NCBI GenBank assembly: GCA_030429545.1
Contig: JAUIFF010000021.1
Coordinates: 62,001 to 126,000 of the forward strand
DNA length: 64,000 nucleotides
From: Polyangia bacterium
Lineage (GTDB): Bacteria > Myxococcota_A > Polyangia > Nannocystales > Nannocystaceae
Reading direction: 5' to 3'
Below the pieces are notes generated by a model. The model made no database searches, was not told where the DNA came from, and saw nothing but the letters and a program-made list of their open reading frames with translations. The translations under genes were made by a program, and so were the position numbers. Each line of letters begins with the position of its first letter. The stretch's first letter is position 1. Of this stretch, positions 34,261-42,551 are shown piece after piece.

Positions 34261-35541
34261 CTAGCTCGCCGACTGGGCCTGTTGGGCCTCGAGTTTTGCC
34301 AGGGCGCTGGCCTTGGCGGCTCGGATCGCCCGCAGGCCGGCATTCGGCGGTTCTTGGTAGACCCGGCCGGCAAACAGGTCGATCAGATCTTCGCGGTATT
34401 TTTGGTGCACGAAGTAGGAGAAGGCCAGGGGGTTGAGCCAGAAGCAATCGACCATGTCTTCGATCGCATCCATGCCACGCTCCGAAACCTGCTCAAACAG
34501 GGCAAACGGGTTGTCGCCAAAATCCTTGCCGTCGCGGCGCAGGTAGTCGCCAATCGCCTCAGCCGCGAGTTGTCCCTCGGCGACCGCAAAGTGCAGGCCA
34601 AACGAGAAGATCGGGTCGACAAACCGGTGGGCATCACCCACGCACAAAAACCCTTTTCCGGTGAAATTGCGAATGTGATAGCTGTAGTTGGAAGCGGCGC
34701 GGACCGGCTCGACAAGCTCGACACCCTCGACCCGGCGGGCGAGTTCGGGATTGAGGGTTTTGAGTTGCTCCCGATAAAACGCCTCGCGGTCGAGCTCCTG
34801 GTCGCGGTAGTGGCCAGAGGGCACAACCACGCCGACGCTGACAACATCGTCTTCGATCGGGATAAACCACGCCCAGTGGTTTTTCTTGGCGTAGAAAATA
34901 AGTGTATTACCACTGGCTTTGCCCTCGTCGCGCCTGGCCCCCCGGAGGTGGCAAAACAGTGCGAGCTGGCGGTCGTACTTGCCGCGTTCCTTGGCGCTGG
35001 CGATGCCCTGGTTTGACAAAAACGTTGCCATGCCCGAGGCGTCGACGACCACCTTGGATTCGATACGGATGGTCTCTCCACGGGCGGTGCGAACAACCAG
35101 TCCGGTGACGGCACCGGCGGCATCTTGCAAAACCTCGGTCGCCTGGCCGGTGATCACCTGGGAGCCCGAGCGCTTGGCGGCCTCGAGCGCCTGGCTATCG
35201 AACTCGCTGCGACGAACCTGCCAGGTGCTGTAGTCCTCTAGCTTGCCCGACGCACCACGCGACATCACCGGCACCCAAAAGGTGTTCTTACCGCCGGTAC
35301 CGTAAACGGTCACCCCGTATTTCACCGGGTGCCCCTTGCTCGCCATCTGGTCTTCGAGACCCATGGCGCGGACAACCCCACCACAGTAGCCGGTCATCGA
35401 TTCGCCAATGTGAAATCGCGGAAAGGCGTCTTTTTCGATAATGACGGAGCGAACACCCTGTTGGGCCAAAAACACAGCCGTAGCAGCGCCACCGGGGCCG
35501 CCACCGACAATCACTACTTCGGTTTGGATCACATCTGCCAC
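34261..35541 (-). CDS. Flavin-dependent halogenase / oxidoreductase-like protein
   Basis: 426 residues, GTG start. N-terminal FAD site VVIVGGGPGGAATAVFL (GxGxxG at 13-18), FPRFHIGES, and the second FAD motif GFLCVGDAHRFVDPIFSFG. At about residue 223 it has WAWFIP, which fits the WxWxIP hallmark of flavin-dependent halogenases and keeps monooxygenase chemistry unlikely. The overall layout is that of non-tryptophan halogenases and geranylgeranyl-reductase-like enzymes. The catalytic Lys of tryptophan halogenases could not be placed. A halogenase is plausible; a simple FAD reductase is the alternative. The substrate is unknown. Confidence 0.75.
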   Translation of the reverse strand: MADVIQTEVVIVGGGPGGAATAVFLAQQGVRSVIIEKDAFPRFHIGESMTGYCGGVVRAMGLEDQMASKGHPVKYGVTVYGTGGKNTFWVPVMSRGASGKLEDYSTWQVRRSEFDSQALEAAKRSGSQVITGQATEVLQDAAGAVTGLVVRTARGETIRIESKVVVDASGMATFLSNQGIASAKERGKYDRQLALFCHLRGARRDEGKASGNTLIFYAKKNHWAWFIPIEDDVVSVGVVVPSGHYRDQELDREAFYREQLKTLNPELARRVEGVELVEPVRAASNYSYHIRNFTGKGFLCVGDAHRFVDPIFSFGLHFAVAEGQLAAEAIGDYLRRDGKDFGDNPFALFEQVSERGMDAIEDMVDCFWLNPLAFSYFVHQKYREDLIDLFAGRVYQEPPNAGLRAIRAAKASALAKLEAQQAQSAS

Positions 35542-35680
35542 TAAACCCAGTCTAACCCAAAGATCGAAATTTGGCGGCAGTCACCAAACGTGACTTTTGG
35601 GCCAGGCGACGCGCGAAGTTACCAGGCGAAGAATTAGGTGCATACAAGCCGGTAGCAGCCAATACATGGGTGTGCGGCGA

Positions 35681-36796
35681 TCAGTCGCGGACCGCGTAAT
35701 CGTCTCCGTAAAATTTGCTGGTGATTTGTGTATGAAACGACAACGCGCGGATCGGCGGATAGCGCACGGGCCCGAGCCCCGGTAGTTGCTCGAGCATGAC
35801 ATCTTCCGGCAAGTAAATGTTGATCGGAAACGAGGTCCGAACCTGCGCACACAATTCAGCAGACCGTGGGGGCGCAACGCGATGGGTCGTCGAAGGCAGG
35901 CGGTCGCCCGAGATCCGCTGCATATAGTCGCCCGTGTTGACGATCAGCGAGCCCGGCGGCGCCGACAGGAGAATCCACTTGCCGTTTTTGCGGTTGAGGA
36001 CTTGCAGGCCCTCGATCGTTGGTGCGGGCAACAGGGTAAACAGGTTGACATCTTCGTGGCCGAGTAGGCGGCCCGCACCCGAGTTCAGGTGTGTCTGTGA
36101 GAGGGGCGGATAATAGTTGAGCCGCAAGCCAAACGCGGGCCGCGAAAGCCACGGGTCGAGGTGTTCAGGTGGCGCCCCAATGGCGCGCAGCATTGCCTGA
36201 CACAGCGGCCTACACAGGGGAAGATGGCTGGCGACAAACCGGCGAAAGCTATGTTCGAGTTCGGCTGCGGGCCACCACGCCGACGGCTCAAACGCCGGGT
36301 CGTTGTCGAGGTTAAAGGCACGCCGGCACAGCACCCATCCCTCGACCATGTCGGGGTGGACCTCGGTGGTCGCCGCAAACGGAAAGTAGCCCTGGTTGAC
36401 CGCGCCATGGCGCTTGGCCAAAAATCTGTGCTTGTCCGCAGATGGTCGCTCGAACATGTCACAAACCCACTGGTGGGCGACCTCGTAGAGCTGGGGGTCG
36501 ATGCCCGTGTCGCAGACGACGGCAAAGCCGATCGAGGTCAACGACTGGCCGAGCGCGCGGGCAAAAATCTCTGGGGGAGAGAGTAGGGAGCAGGGTTCGA
36601 GGCGATAGTCCTCGTCAAACACATCACCACTTCGTTGGGCGAGGGTGTAGGTCTGCCGCTTGTCGACCCGCTCGTATTCGGCGAGGTCCGTATTGGTCGT
36701 GGCGACCTGGTCGCGATTGGGTTTGGACACCACAACAAGTTTCACCGCTGCGAGCGTAAATGCCAAGTCTGGTTGCTTGCTCGAGGTTGTGGGCAT
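35681..36796 (-). CDS. Isopenicillin-N-synthase-like Fe(II)/2-oxoglutarate oxygenase
   Basis: About 371 residues from ATG 36796. The double-stranded beta-helix core has the facial triad: His and Asp in LLGHEDVNLF (about residue 245) and the distal His in PSTTHRVAPP (about 303); the DxxR/S-type 2-oxoglutarate or substrate contact follows (RTSFP). The N-terminal DTGIDPQLYEVAHQW and RPAFGLRLNYYPP segments are typical of the IPNS/gibberellin-oxidase family. These enzymes hydroxylate, desaturate or cyclise small molecules, often in secondary metabolism. The start faces the bicupin gene 18 bp away, so the two share a promoter region. Confidence 0.8.
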   Translation of the reverse strand: MPTTSSKQPDLAFTLAAVKLVVVSKPNRDQVATTNTDLAEYERVDKRQTYTLAQRSGDVFDEDYRLEPCSLLSPPEIFARALGQSLTSIGFAVVCDTGIDPQLYEVAHQWVCDMFERPSADKHRFLAKRHGAVNQGYFPFAATTEVHPDMVEGWVLCRRAFNLDNDPAFEPSAWWPAAELEHSFRRFVASHLPLCRPLCQAMLRAIGAPPEHLDPWLSRPAFGLRLNYYPPLSQTHLNSGAGRLLGHEDVNLFTLLPAPTIEGLQVLNRKNGKWILLSAPPGSLIVNTGDYMQRISGDRLPSTTHRVAPPRSAELCAQVRTSFPINIYLPEDVMLEQLPGLGPVRYPPIRALSFHTQITSKFYGDDYAVRD

Positions 36797-36813
36797 GCGA
36801 TAGTTCGTGGGTG

Positions 36814-37575
36814 ATGGATCCGGCTTCTCCTGTTGAACTCGAAGGCGGGTGCTACGTGGCCCGGACCTGGCGCGAACCAACTGTCGTCTACGGCACTGTC
36901 GACATCGACTATGTGATCGATCGGGAGCGCGGGAGCGAAGCCCTGAGTTTTCGCGTCTTGCGCTGCCGTCCGGGGGAGTCGCCGCGGTTTGCGACCCCGA
37001 GCTGTGGCGATGTCATGTATGTGGTCTCTGGGACAGCGACGATCATCGTCGACGGGGTGCGTCACCCGGTTGCGCCCGACACCGGGTTTTTTTTGCGTCC
37101 GGGAACGTGCTGGAGCGTCGTCGTCGAGGGACCGCAGCCGGTGGTTTTGGCGAGTTCGCAATGTCCCGACCCCGGGCGCGGCGACCCACGGGTGACGGGC
37201 GCAGGCGCTGGCAACACGACAGGACTTCCCCGCGTCCATCTCAGCGAACGCAAGCGCGCGGCCACGGCTGACCGTTGGTATTGCGTGATGGTCGATCAAA
37301 AGCTAGGGAGCTCGCAGGTCACCCAGTTTGTCGGGGCGATTCCCCCCGGGCGCGCACCTGACCACTTTCACCACTACGAAGAGGCGATCTACATTCTCGC
37401 CGGTCAGGGTCGAATGTGGGCTGGACAGCGTGCTACCGAAGTCGCGCCTGGAAGCGTGATCTTCTTGCCGCGGACCCAGGTCCATTGCCTCGAGAACACC
37501 GGGACAGGTGAGCTGCGACTACTAGGCGTGTTTTACCCGGCGGGAAGCCCGGCCAATCGCTACGACCCCGAGTAG
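36814..37575 (+). CDS. Bicupin protein of unknown substrate
   Basis: 253 residues from ATG 36814 (MDPASPVELEGG). Two cupin barrels: the first around SFRVLRCRPGESPRFATPSC...GDVMYVVSGTATIIVDG, and the second around PPGRAPDHFHHYEEAIYILAG...GSVIFLPRTQVHCLEN. The second has the full His/His/Glu/His metal set; the first lacks the usual His pair and may be structural. Bicupins include dioxygenases, decarboxylases and isomerases. It is divergently arranged with the IPNS-like oxygenase at 18 bp, which argues for joint control. Confidence 0.72.
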   Translation: MDPASPVELEGGCYVARTWREPTVVYGTVDIDYVIDRERGSEALSFRVLRCRPGESPRFATPSCGDVMYVVSGTATIIVDGVRHPVAPDTGFFLRPGTCWSVVVEGPQPVVLASSQCPDPGRGDPRVTGAGAGNTTGLPRVHLSERKRAATADRWYCVMVDQKLGSSQVTQFVGAIPPGRAPDHFHHYEEAIYILAGQGRMWAGQRATEVAPGSVIFLPRTQVHCLENTGTGELRLLGVFYPAGSPANRYDPE

Positions 37576-37656
37576 GACGCACACGCACGAGGTGTCGCAA
37601 GGGGAATGTGTGGGGGCGACAGCGCGGGACCTACTCCAGGTTGTTAGACTGCGAGG

Positions 37657-37683
37657 GGCAACCGCGTAGCCTACGAGGTTGCC
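37657..37683 (+). promoter_or_regulatory. 27 bp near-perfect palindrome upstream of histidine kinase
   Basis: GGCAACC, G, CGTAG, C, CTACG, A, GGTTGCC: 24 of 27 positions symmetric, ending 18 bp before the ATG at 37702. It is a candidate operator, or an mRNA hairpin that would sit over the ribosome site. Confidence 0.6.
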
Positions 37684-37701
37684 GGCTCGACGGAACGACG
37701 G

Positions 37702-39417
37702 ATGTCAGAACACGGGACACAAGCGGAGTCCGCACGCGGAGACGAGGAGACCGCCCGGGTCGACCGCGTGCTGCGGCGGATCCTCAACCTGTGCCTGCTG
37801 ATCACCGTGGTGATGGCGGTGGTCCAACCTCTCGTCTTTGGCGAGTTTCCCCCGTCCTATCCGACCTATCTCATCACGTTTGTGGTCATGGGAATCCTCT
37901 CACTGACCTGTCGCATGGGCTATGTCTATACAAGTGCCTATGCATTGATTGCCATTCTCGGGGCGATCGTCACGGCCGCCTGCCTGATGACCGGCGGGAT
38001 CCGCAGCCCGAGTGTGGCAGGGTTTGCCATCGTGCTCGTGCTCGGGGCGTTGCTGTTTCGCGGGCGCGTTGTGTTGTGGGTCGCCGGCGTCATCATGTTG
38101 ACGATGACCGGGCTTTACGGGATCGAGGCGGTTGGCTCACTACCACCACAAAACACCCCAGACACCCCCATAGGTGCCCTCACAGGCCATTTTGCCCAAA
38201 CCGTGGCTTCGGCCTATTTTCTCTACCTCATCGTCATGAGTTTGCAGCGGGCGACCACGCGGGCACGCGACAAAGAAGTCGAAGCCCGGGTCAGCCTTCA
38301 GCAGACCGAGCAGGCCAAGCGCTATGTCGACAACATTATCGCGTCGCTGGCCGAGACGCTGATCATCCTCGATGCCGAGGGCCATATCACCCAGATCAAC
38401 CCCGCCACGCGTACCCTGCTTGGCTACTCCGAGGACGAGTTGCGCGGCGAGCCGTTGTCGACGGTTTTGGTCACCGACCGCAAACGCAGTGTCCGCGAGC
38501 TCAATCAGCTGATGCGCGAGGATATCTCCCACGCCGATTGCCGCTACCGCACCCGGCACGGGGTCATCATCCCGGTGTTGTTCTCGAGTAAACGGGTGCT
38601 TGACGAGAAGGGCAAGCTCACAGAGATTGTATGTACAGCGAGTGACATCACCCTGCGTAAACAGGCCGAAGAACGCCTGGTCGAGGCCAAGGAGCTTGCC
38701 GAAGAGGCCAACCTGGCCAAGAGCCGGTTTTTGGCCAACATGAGCCACGAGTTGCGCACGCCGCTCAATGCCGTGATCGGCTACAGCGAGATGATGATCG
38801 AGGAACTGCGCGAGCAAGTGGCCCCGACCGAGGAAGACCTGCGCAAGGTGCAAAAGGCCGGCAAGCACCTGCTCGGATTGATCAGCGATATCCTCGACCT
38901 GTCGAAGATCGAGGCGGGTCGGATGGAGATCATCCACGAGCCGTTCAATCCGGCTAAAACGCTTCAGGAAGTTGTCGACCAGGTTCGCCCCCAGGCGGCG
39001 CAAAACAACAACAAACTCGAGCTCACCGTCCAGCCTGGTGTCGAGCATATGCTCGGCGATCCGGTGCGGGTGCGTCAGGTTTTACTGAACCTGTTGAGCA
39101 ACGCTGTGAAGTTTACGGAGAATGGGTCCGTGCGGGTGGTCGCCCGTTGCGAGCTGCGCGATGGTGCAGGTTGGCTCAAGGTCAGTGTCACCGATACCGG
39201 TATCGGGATGTCGGCCCGCCAGCAGTCGCGTCTGTTTCAACCGTTTCGTCAGGCCGACCCATCGACCTCGCGGCGCTATGGCGGAACCGGCCTAGGTTTG
39301 GCGATCAGTCGGGTATTCGCCGAGATGATGGGCGGCACAATCGAGGTGCAAAGCGCACTCGGGCGCGGGAGTACGTTTACGTTTTTTGCACCGATGCAAC
39401 CCGAGCGAAAACGGTGA
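37702..39417 (+). CDS. Membrane-bound PAS histidine kinase
   Basis: 571 residues. Residues about 25-185 hold five or six membrane helices. A coiled linker is followed by a PAS domain (about 205-315; LAETLIILDAEGHITQINPATRTLLGYS), a PAC segment and a second coil. The HisKA dimerisation domain has phosphoacceptor His in FLANMSHELRTPLNAVIGY (about 346), and the HATPase has N-box NLLSNAVKF, G1 DTGIGM and G2 GGTGLGLAIS. All motifs are intact, so it should autophosphorylate. No receiver domain and no response-regulator gene is adjacent, so it is an orphan kinase, as is common in myxobacteria. The strong palindrome just upstream may control it. Confidence 0.93.
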   Translation: MSEHGTQAESARGDEETARVDRVLRRILNLCLLITVVMAVVQPLVFGEFPPSYPTYLITFVVMGILSLTCRMGYVYTSAYALIAILGAIVTAACLMTGGIRSPSVAGFAIVLVLGALLFRGRVVLWVAGVIMLTMTGLYGIEAVGSLPPQNTPDTPIGALTGHFAQTVASAYFLYLIVMSLQRATTRARDKEVEARVSLQQTEQAKRYVDNIIASLAETLIILDAEGHITQINPATRTLLGYSEDELRGEPLSTVLVTDRKRSVRELNQLMREDISHADCRYRTRHGVIIPVLFSSKRVLDEKGKLTEIVCTASDITLRKQAEERLVEAKELAEEANLAKSRFLANMSHELRTPLNAVIGYSEMMIEELREQVAPTEEDLRKVQKAGKHLLGLISDILDLSKIEAGRMEIIHEPFNPAKTLQEVVDQVRPQAAQNNNKLELTVQPGVEHMLGDPVRVRQVLLNLLSNAVKFTENGSVRVVARCELRDGAGWLKVSVTDTGIGMSARQQSRLFQPFRQADPSTSRRYGGTGLGLAISRVFAEMMGGTIEVQSALGRGSTFTFFAPMQPERKR

Positions 39418-39568
39418 TGCGTTTCGACGCAAACTTTTTTACCTCGGGATTTCGCGCCGAGTAATTGTGGTGGCAGACCCCACGAAGTGCATGCACACAC
39501 ATATGTAGCGCGAGCTCGCACGGTGTGTCCCGCAGCCGCCAACGCCAAAATAGGATAGTCTAACAAAC

Positions 39569-40435
39569 ATGTTCTCATGGTCATGTCGAAAGGCAGTCGC
39601 GCTGTGCTGCAGTCTCGGTGTTGGCCTTGGGGTGTCGCCTGCATGGGCCGAGCAGCCGGTCCAAGCTCCCGAACCACAAACGATTGCACCCGAGGACGAT
39701 CCGGTGTCACAGGCACAGGTCATGGTGGTGGTCGATGTCAGCGAACTTTCGACGGATGCCGAAGCTATCGAAGAGCAGGTGCTGTTGCGATCGGAATACA
39801 CCCTCGAACAGGCCAACCTGATCCCCTCGCGGGTACCCGACTTCATGCTGATCCGCGTGACCATCCAAACCGGTGAAGGCGGCGGGGGGTACCGGGCAGA
39901 GCTCACTGCCGAAAAGGGGGGCAAGGCGTTGGAGACCGGGCGCCGCCTGTCGTGCGATCTGTGTACCGACAGCGAACTTGTGATCTCCGTCCAACGCCAG
40001 TTTGCCGACCTGATCCACGAGCTCTATCCCGAAAGCCCGCTTGTCGAGACCGAACCGGACGCGCCCGAGCAACCTGTACAGCCGAGGCCGCAACCACCGA
40101 GGCCGCAACCTGTTCCCGACGACGGCAAACTACTCGGACCCATGGGGCAGGCCGGAACAGCTTTGGCCGTGTTTGGCCTGGCGGCAACCGGTGTCGGCGT
40201 TGGATTTTTAGTGTATGGCCAGCGGCCGCACCCCGAAAATCCGCTGTACCTGCGTGACCTCGAAACCCCCGGATACCTCGTGGTCGGTGTCGGTGGGGCG
40301 GTGATGTTGACGGGTGTGGCGCTGATTATCGGCGACCGGATCCGGGCCAAACGAAGGGCCGAGCAACGACGCGTCAGTTGGCTACCCGGGGTTGGCCCTC
40401 GAGGGGTCAGCCTTGGGGTCGCGGCCCGGTTTTAG
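39569..40435 (+). CDS. Exported protein with two C-terminal membrane helices
   Basis: 288 residues. Signal peptide MFSWSCRKAVALCCSLGVGL...SPAWA, then a periplasmic domain (residues 30-165) with a strand-rich VMVVVDVSELSTDAEAIEEQ start and two Cys pairs (LSCDLCTDSE). A proline-rich spacer (PQPPRPQP) leads to helices AGTALAVFGLAATGVGVGF and YLVVGVGGAVMLTGVALII and a basic cytosolic tail. It resembles small sensor-like or scaffold proteins found next to kinases in myxobacteria, but no family was recognised. The link to the upstream histidine kinase (150 bp gap) is unproven. Confidence 0.65.
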   Translation: MFSWSCRKAVALCCSLGVGLGVSPAWAEQPVQAPEPQTIAPEDDPVSQAQVMVVVDVSELSTDAEAIEEQVLLRSEYTLEQANLIPSRVPDFMLIRVTIQTGEGGGGYRAELTAEKGGKALETGRRLSCDLCTDSELVISVQRQFADLIHELYPESPLVETEPDAPEQPVQPRPQPPRPQPVPDDGKLLGPMGQAGTALAVFGLAATGVGVGFLVYGQRPHPENPLYLRDLETPGYLVVGVGGAVMLTGVALIIGDRIRAKRRAEQRRVSWLPGVGPRGVSLGVAARF

Positions 40436-40501
40436 TTTGATATACATATAGTAAGGTGACCGGTGGCCAACGCCCGATAAGCCATGACTGGTGAGCAACC
40501 G

Positions 40502-42382
40502 TTACTTGGTCGGCAAAAAAGGCCCGGGGCGCTTGGTGTCGTTGTCGCCCACCGTTGGTTTGAGCGCACCATTTTTGGGGTCCGACGGTTCGGGCTCGGG
40601 TTCGGGCGCCGGCTCAGGTGTCGGGTTGTCGGCGGGGCGGTCGGCACTCACGTGGGTGCGTCCACGGCCGCGGCGACGGAGTTTTTTGAGGGTGGCGACA
40701 ATCGGCGGATTGTTCTCGGCAACCTCGATCTCCTGCTCCCAGGTTTCGTAACCGTCGGCTTCGAGGCGAACCACATGCTTGCCGAGTGCGAGCTTGGATT
40801 GGTACGGCGTGGTGCCGACAGCCCGATTGTCGATAAACAGGTTGGCTGCCTTGGGGTCGCTGACGAGGGCAACCGCGGCCATTGCAGCGTCCTCGACAGG
40901 CGCCACGACCTTGGGCTTGGGCGCGGTCAGCTCGACCAGACGCTCGCGTGCTTCGACATGCGTCGGATCGCGGGCGAGGAGGTCGCGGTAGGCAGTAATG
41001 GCTGCCTCGGGTTTGTCGCGGGCCTCTAGTTTGCGGGCCGTATCGAGGAGCTGACCAACTTCGATGCGCTTGCGCAGGCGTTCGGTCTCGCCGCGCAGGT
41101 GGGGAAACTGTGCCAGCGAAAACTCGACTTGGCGCAGATGATCGCGGGCCTTTTCCCACTTCCCTTCGTCGGCCAGTGTTGACGCTTGGGTCAGGGCCTC
41201 GCGCATCGATGTGTCCTCTTGGACCTCTGCGGAGTCGGTGCCCGAGACCACCACGGTGGTGACACCCACGGCAAACACACTTGCGAGCAGGCCAAAGATC
41301 ACAGCCCGGCCGCGGGACGCCGCCGGCATTGGCTCGGCGACCGTGACTTTGGTCGGCAGCGGTGGGCGGCCGAGTTCATCGGTCGATAGGCGCAACAGCT
41401 CACTGCCGGGCGGAGGTTCAGGTGCCGGCTCGGGCTCGGGCTCGTCCGCCTTGGCCACCGTTCGCGAGAGCAGGGGCAGCGCGTTGGGATCAATGGTGAT
41501 CGGGCGCGGACCGGCGGCGCGAAAGCCAAGGCCAACTTGGGTGCCGGAGTTTTCGTCGACGGGGCGCAGCAGGCCCGGGTCGACCGCGTCGAGCAGTTCG
41601 TCAAACAGGTCGTTGGCGTCAAATGGCCGGCCGTCGGGGTTGGCGTCGAGGCAGCGCTGTACCAATGCGATCAGGCGTTGCGAGATCCCGTGTTGGTTGG
41701 GGAGCACCTCGGCGAGATGGCGCTGGGTTTTGGAGGTCGGGCCACCGCCTGCCGGCCACGGGTATTGTGTCGACAGCAGGTAGTAAAACAGGGCACCGAG
41801 GGCAAACACATCGGTTTGGGTGTCGGCTGGTGTCCCCTCGAGCTGTTCGGGTGCCGGGATCCGACCGGCCATGGTGGTGTGAAACCCGGCATCGGCGGCG
41901 GCCGGCAACAGGCCGTAGTCGAGGACCTTGACCGGGCCGAGAGAGATCGTTGCCGGGCACAGGTCGCCGTGCGAGAGCCCGCGCGAGTGGGCATGGCCGA
42001 GGGGTTTGAGCAACTCGACAGCGAGCGGGGCAAACTCGGCGAGGTCGAGCCTTCCATGTATCTGCATCCGACGCGCGAGACGGACCCCGCGTGGCCACTC
42101 ACTCACTGTATAGACATGTTTTTGTTGGGCACCACTGGCGAGCAGCTGGGCGAGCGAGGCGTGGGTCATGCTCTTTTGCTGAAGGACCGACAGTGCCTGC
42201 AGCATCCGCGCCTCGTCGCTGTGGGGTGTCGGGGCAAATATCCGGATGGCGACGTCGTGCTCCGAGCGGATATCGAACCCGCGAAACAGAATGCCGGGGC
42301 CCCCCTCGCTGATACCTTCGTCGATGCGAAAGCGTCCCTCTAGGGTTTGGCCGATCCAGCTCAAGTCGTGTGCGTGCGCCAT
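40502..42382 (-). CDS. Pseudokinase with membrane helix, TPR-like segment and PEGA domain
   Basis: 626 residues. The N-terminal ~270 residues fold like a Ser/Thr kinase, but the key residues are changed: G-loop EGGPGILFRG is intact; the ATP Lys is Arg47 (VAIRIF); the catalytic loop is HGDLCPATI, with Thr145 in place of the metal-binding Asn; DFG is DYG (155-157); APE is present (177-179). Catalysis is therefore doubtful. A membrane helix (IFGLLASVFAVGVTTVVV, about 345-365) places the kinase-like domain in the cytosol. Outside come TPR-like helices and a PEGA domain (FIDNRAVGTTPYQSKLALGKHVVRLE), common in myxobacterial envelope kinases. The C-terminus is Pro/Glu-rich. One TGTATCTGCA palindrome is at 42057. 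Confidence 0.82.
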   Translation of the reverse strand: MAHAHDLSWIGQTLEGRFRIDEGISEGGPGILFRGFDIRSEHDVAIRIFAPTPHSDEARMLQALSVLQQKSMTHASLAQLLASGAQQKHVYTVSEWPRGVRLARRMQIHGRLDLAEFAPLAVELLKPLGHAHSRGLSHGDLCPATISLGPVKVLDYGLLPAAADAGFHTTMAGRIPAPEQLEGTPADTQTDVFALGALFYYLLSTQYPWPAGGGPTSKTQRHLAEVLPNQHGISQRLIALVQRCLDANPDGRPFDANDLFDELLDAVDPGLLRPVDENSGTQVGLGFRAAGPRPITIDPNALPLLSRTVAKADEPEPEPAPEPPPGSELLRLSTDELGRPPLPTKVTVAEPMPAASRGRAVIFGLLASVFAVGVTTVVVSGTDSAEVQEDTSMREALTQASTLADEGKWEKARDHLRQVEFSLAQFPHLRGETERLRKRIEVGQLLDTARKLEARDKPEAAITAYRDLLARDPTHVEARERLVELTAPKPKVVAPVEDAAMAAVALVSDPKAANLFIDNRAVGTTPYQSKLALGKHVVRLEADGYETWEQEIEVAENNPPIVATLKKLRRRGRGRTHVSADRPADNPTPEPAPEPEPEPSDPKNGALKPTVGDNDTKRPGPFLPTK

Positions 42383-42551
42383 GGGAAGAGTTGCTCACCA
42401 ACGTGTGCGAGCTGTTGGCAGTCTACCGAGGAAGTCTAAATTTGTGGTCGGATTTCCCGGGAGTTGCCACACTCGCTAACGCCGCCGTGGCAAACATTGA
42501 TCGGGCTAGCTGTATTCCACGGTGGGAGGCGCACGTGGTACACCCGCGACC

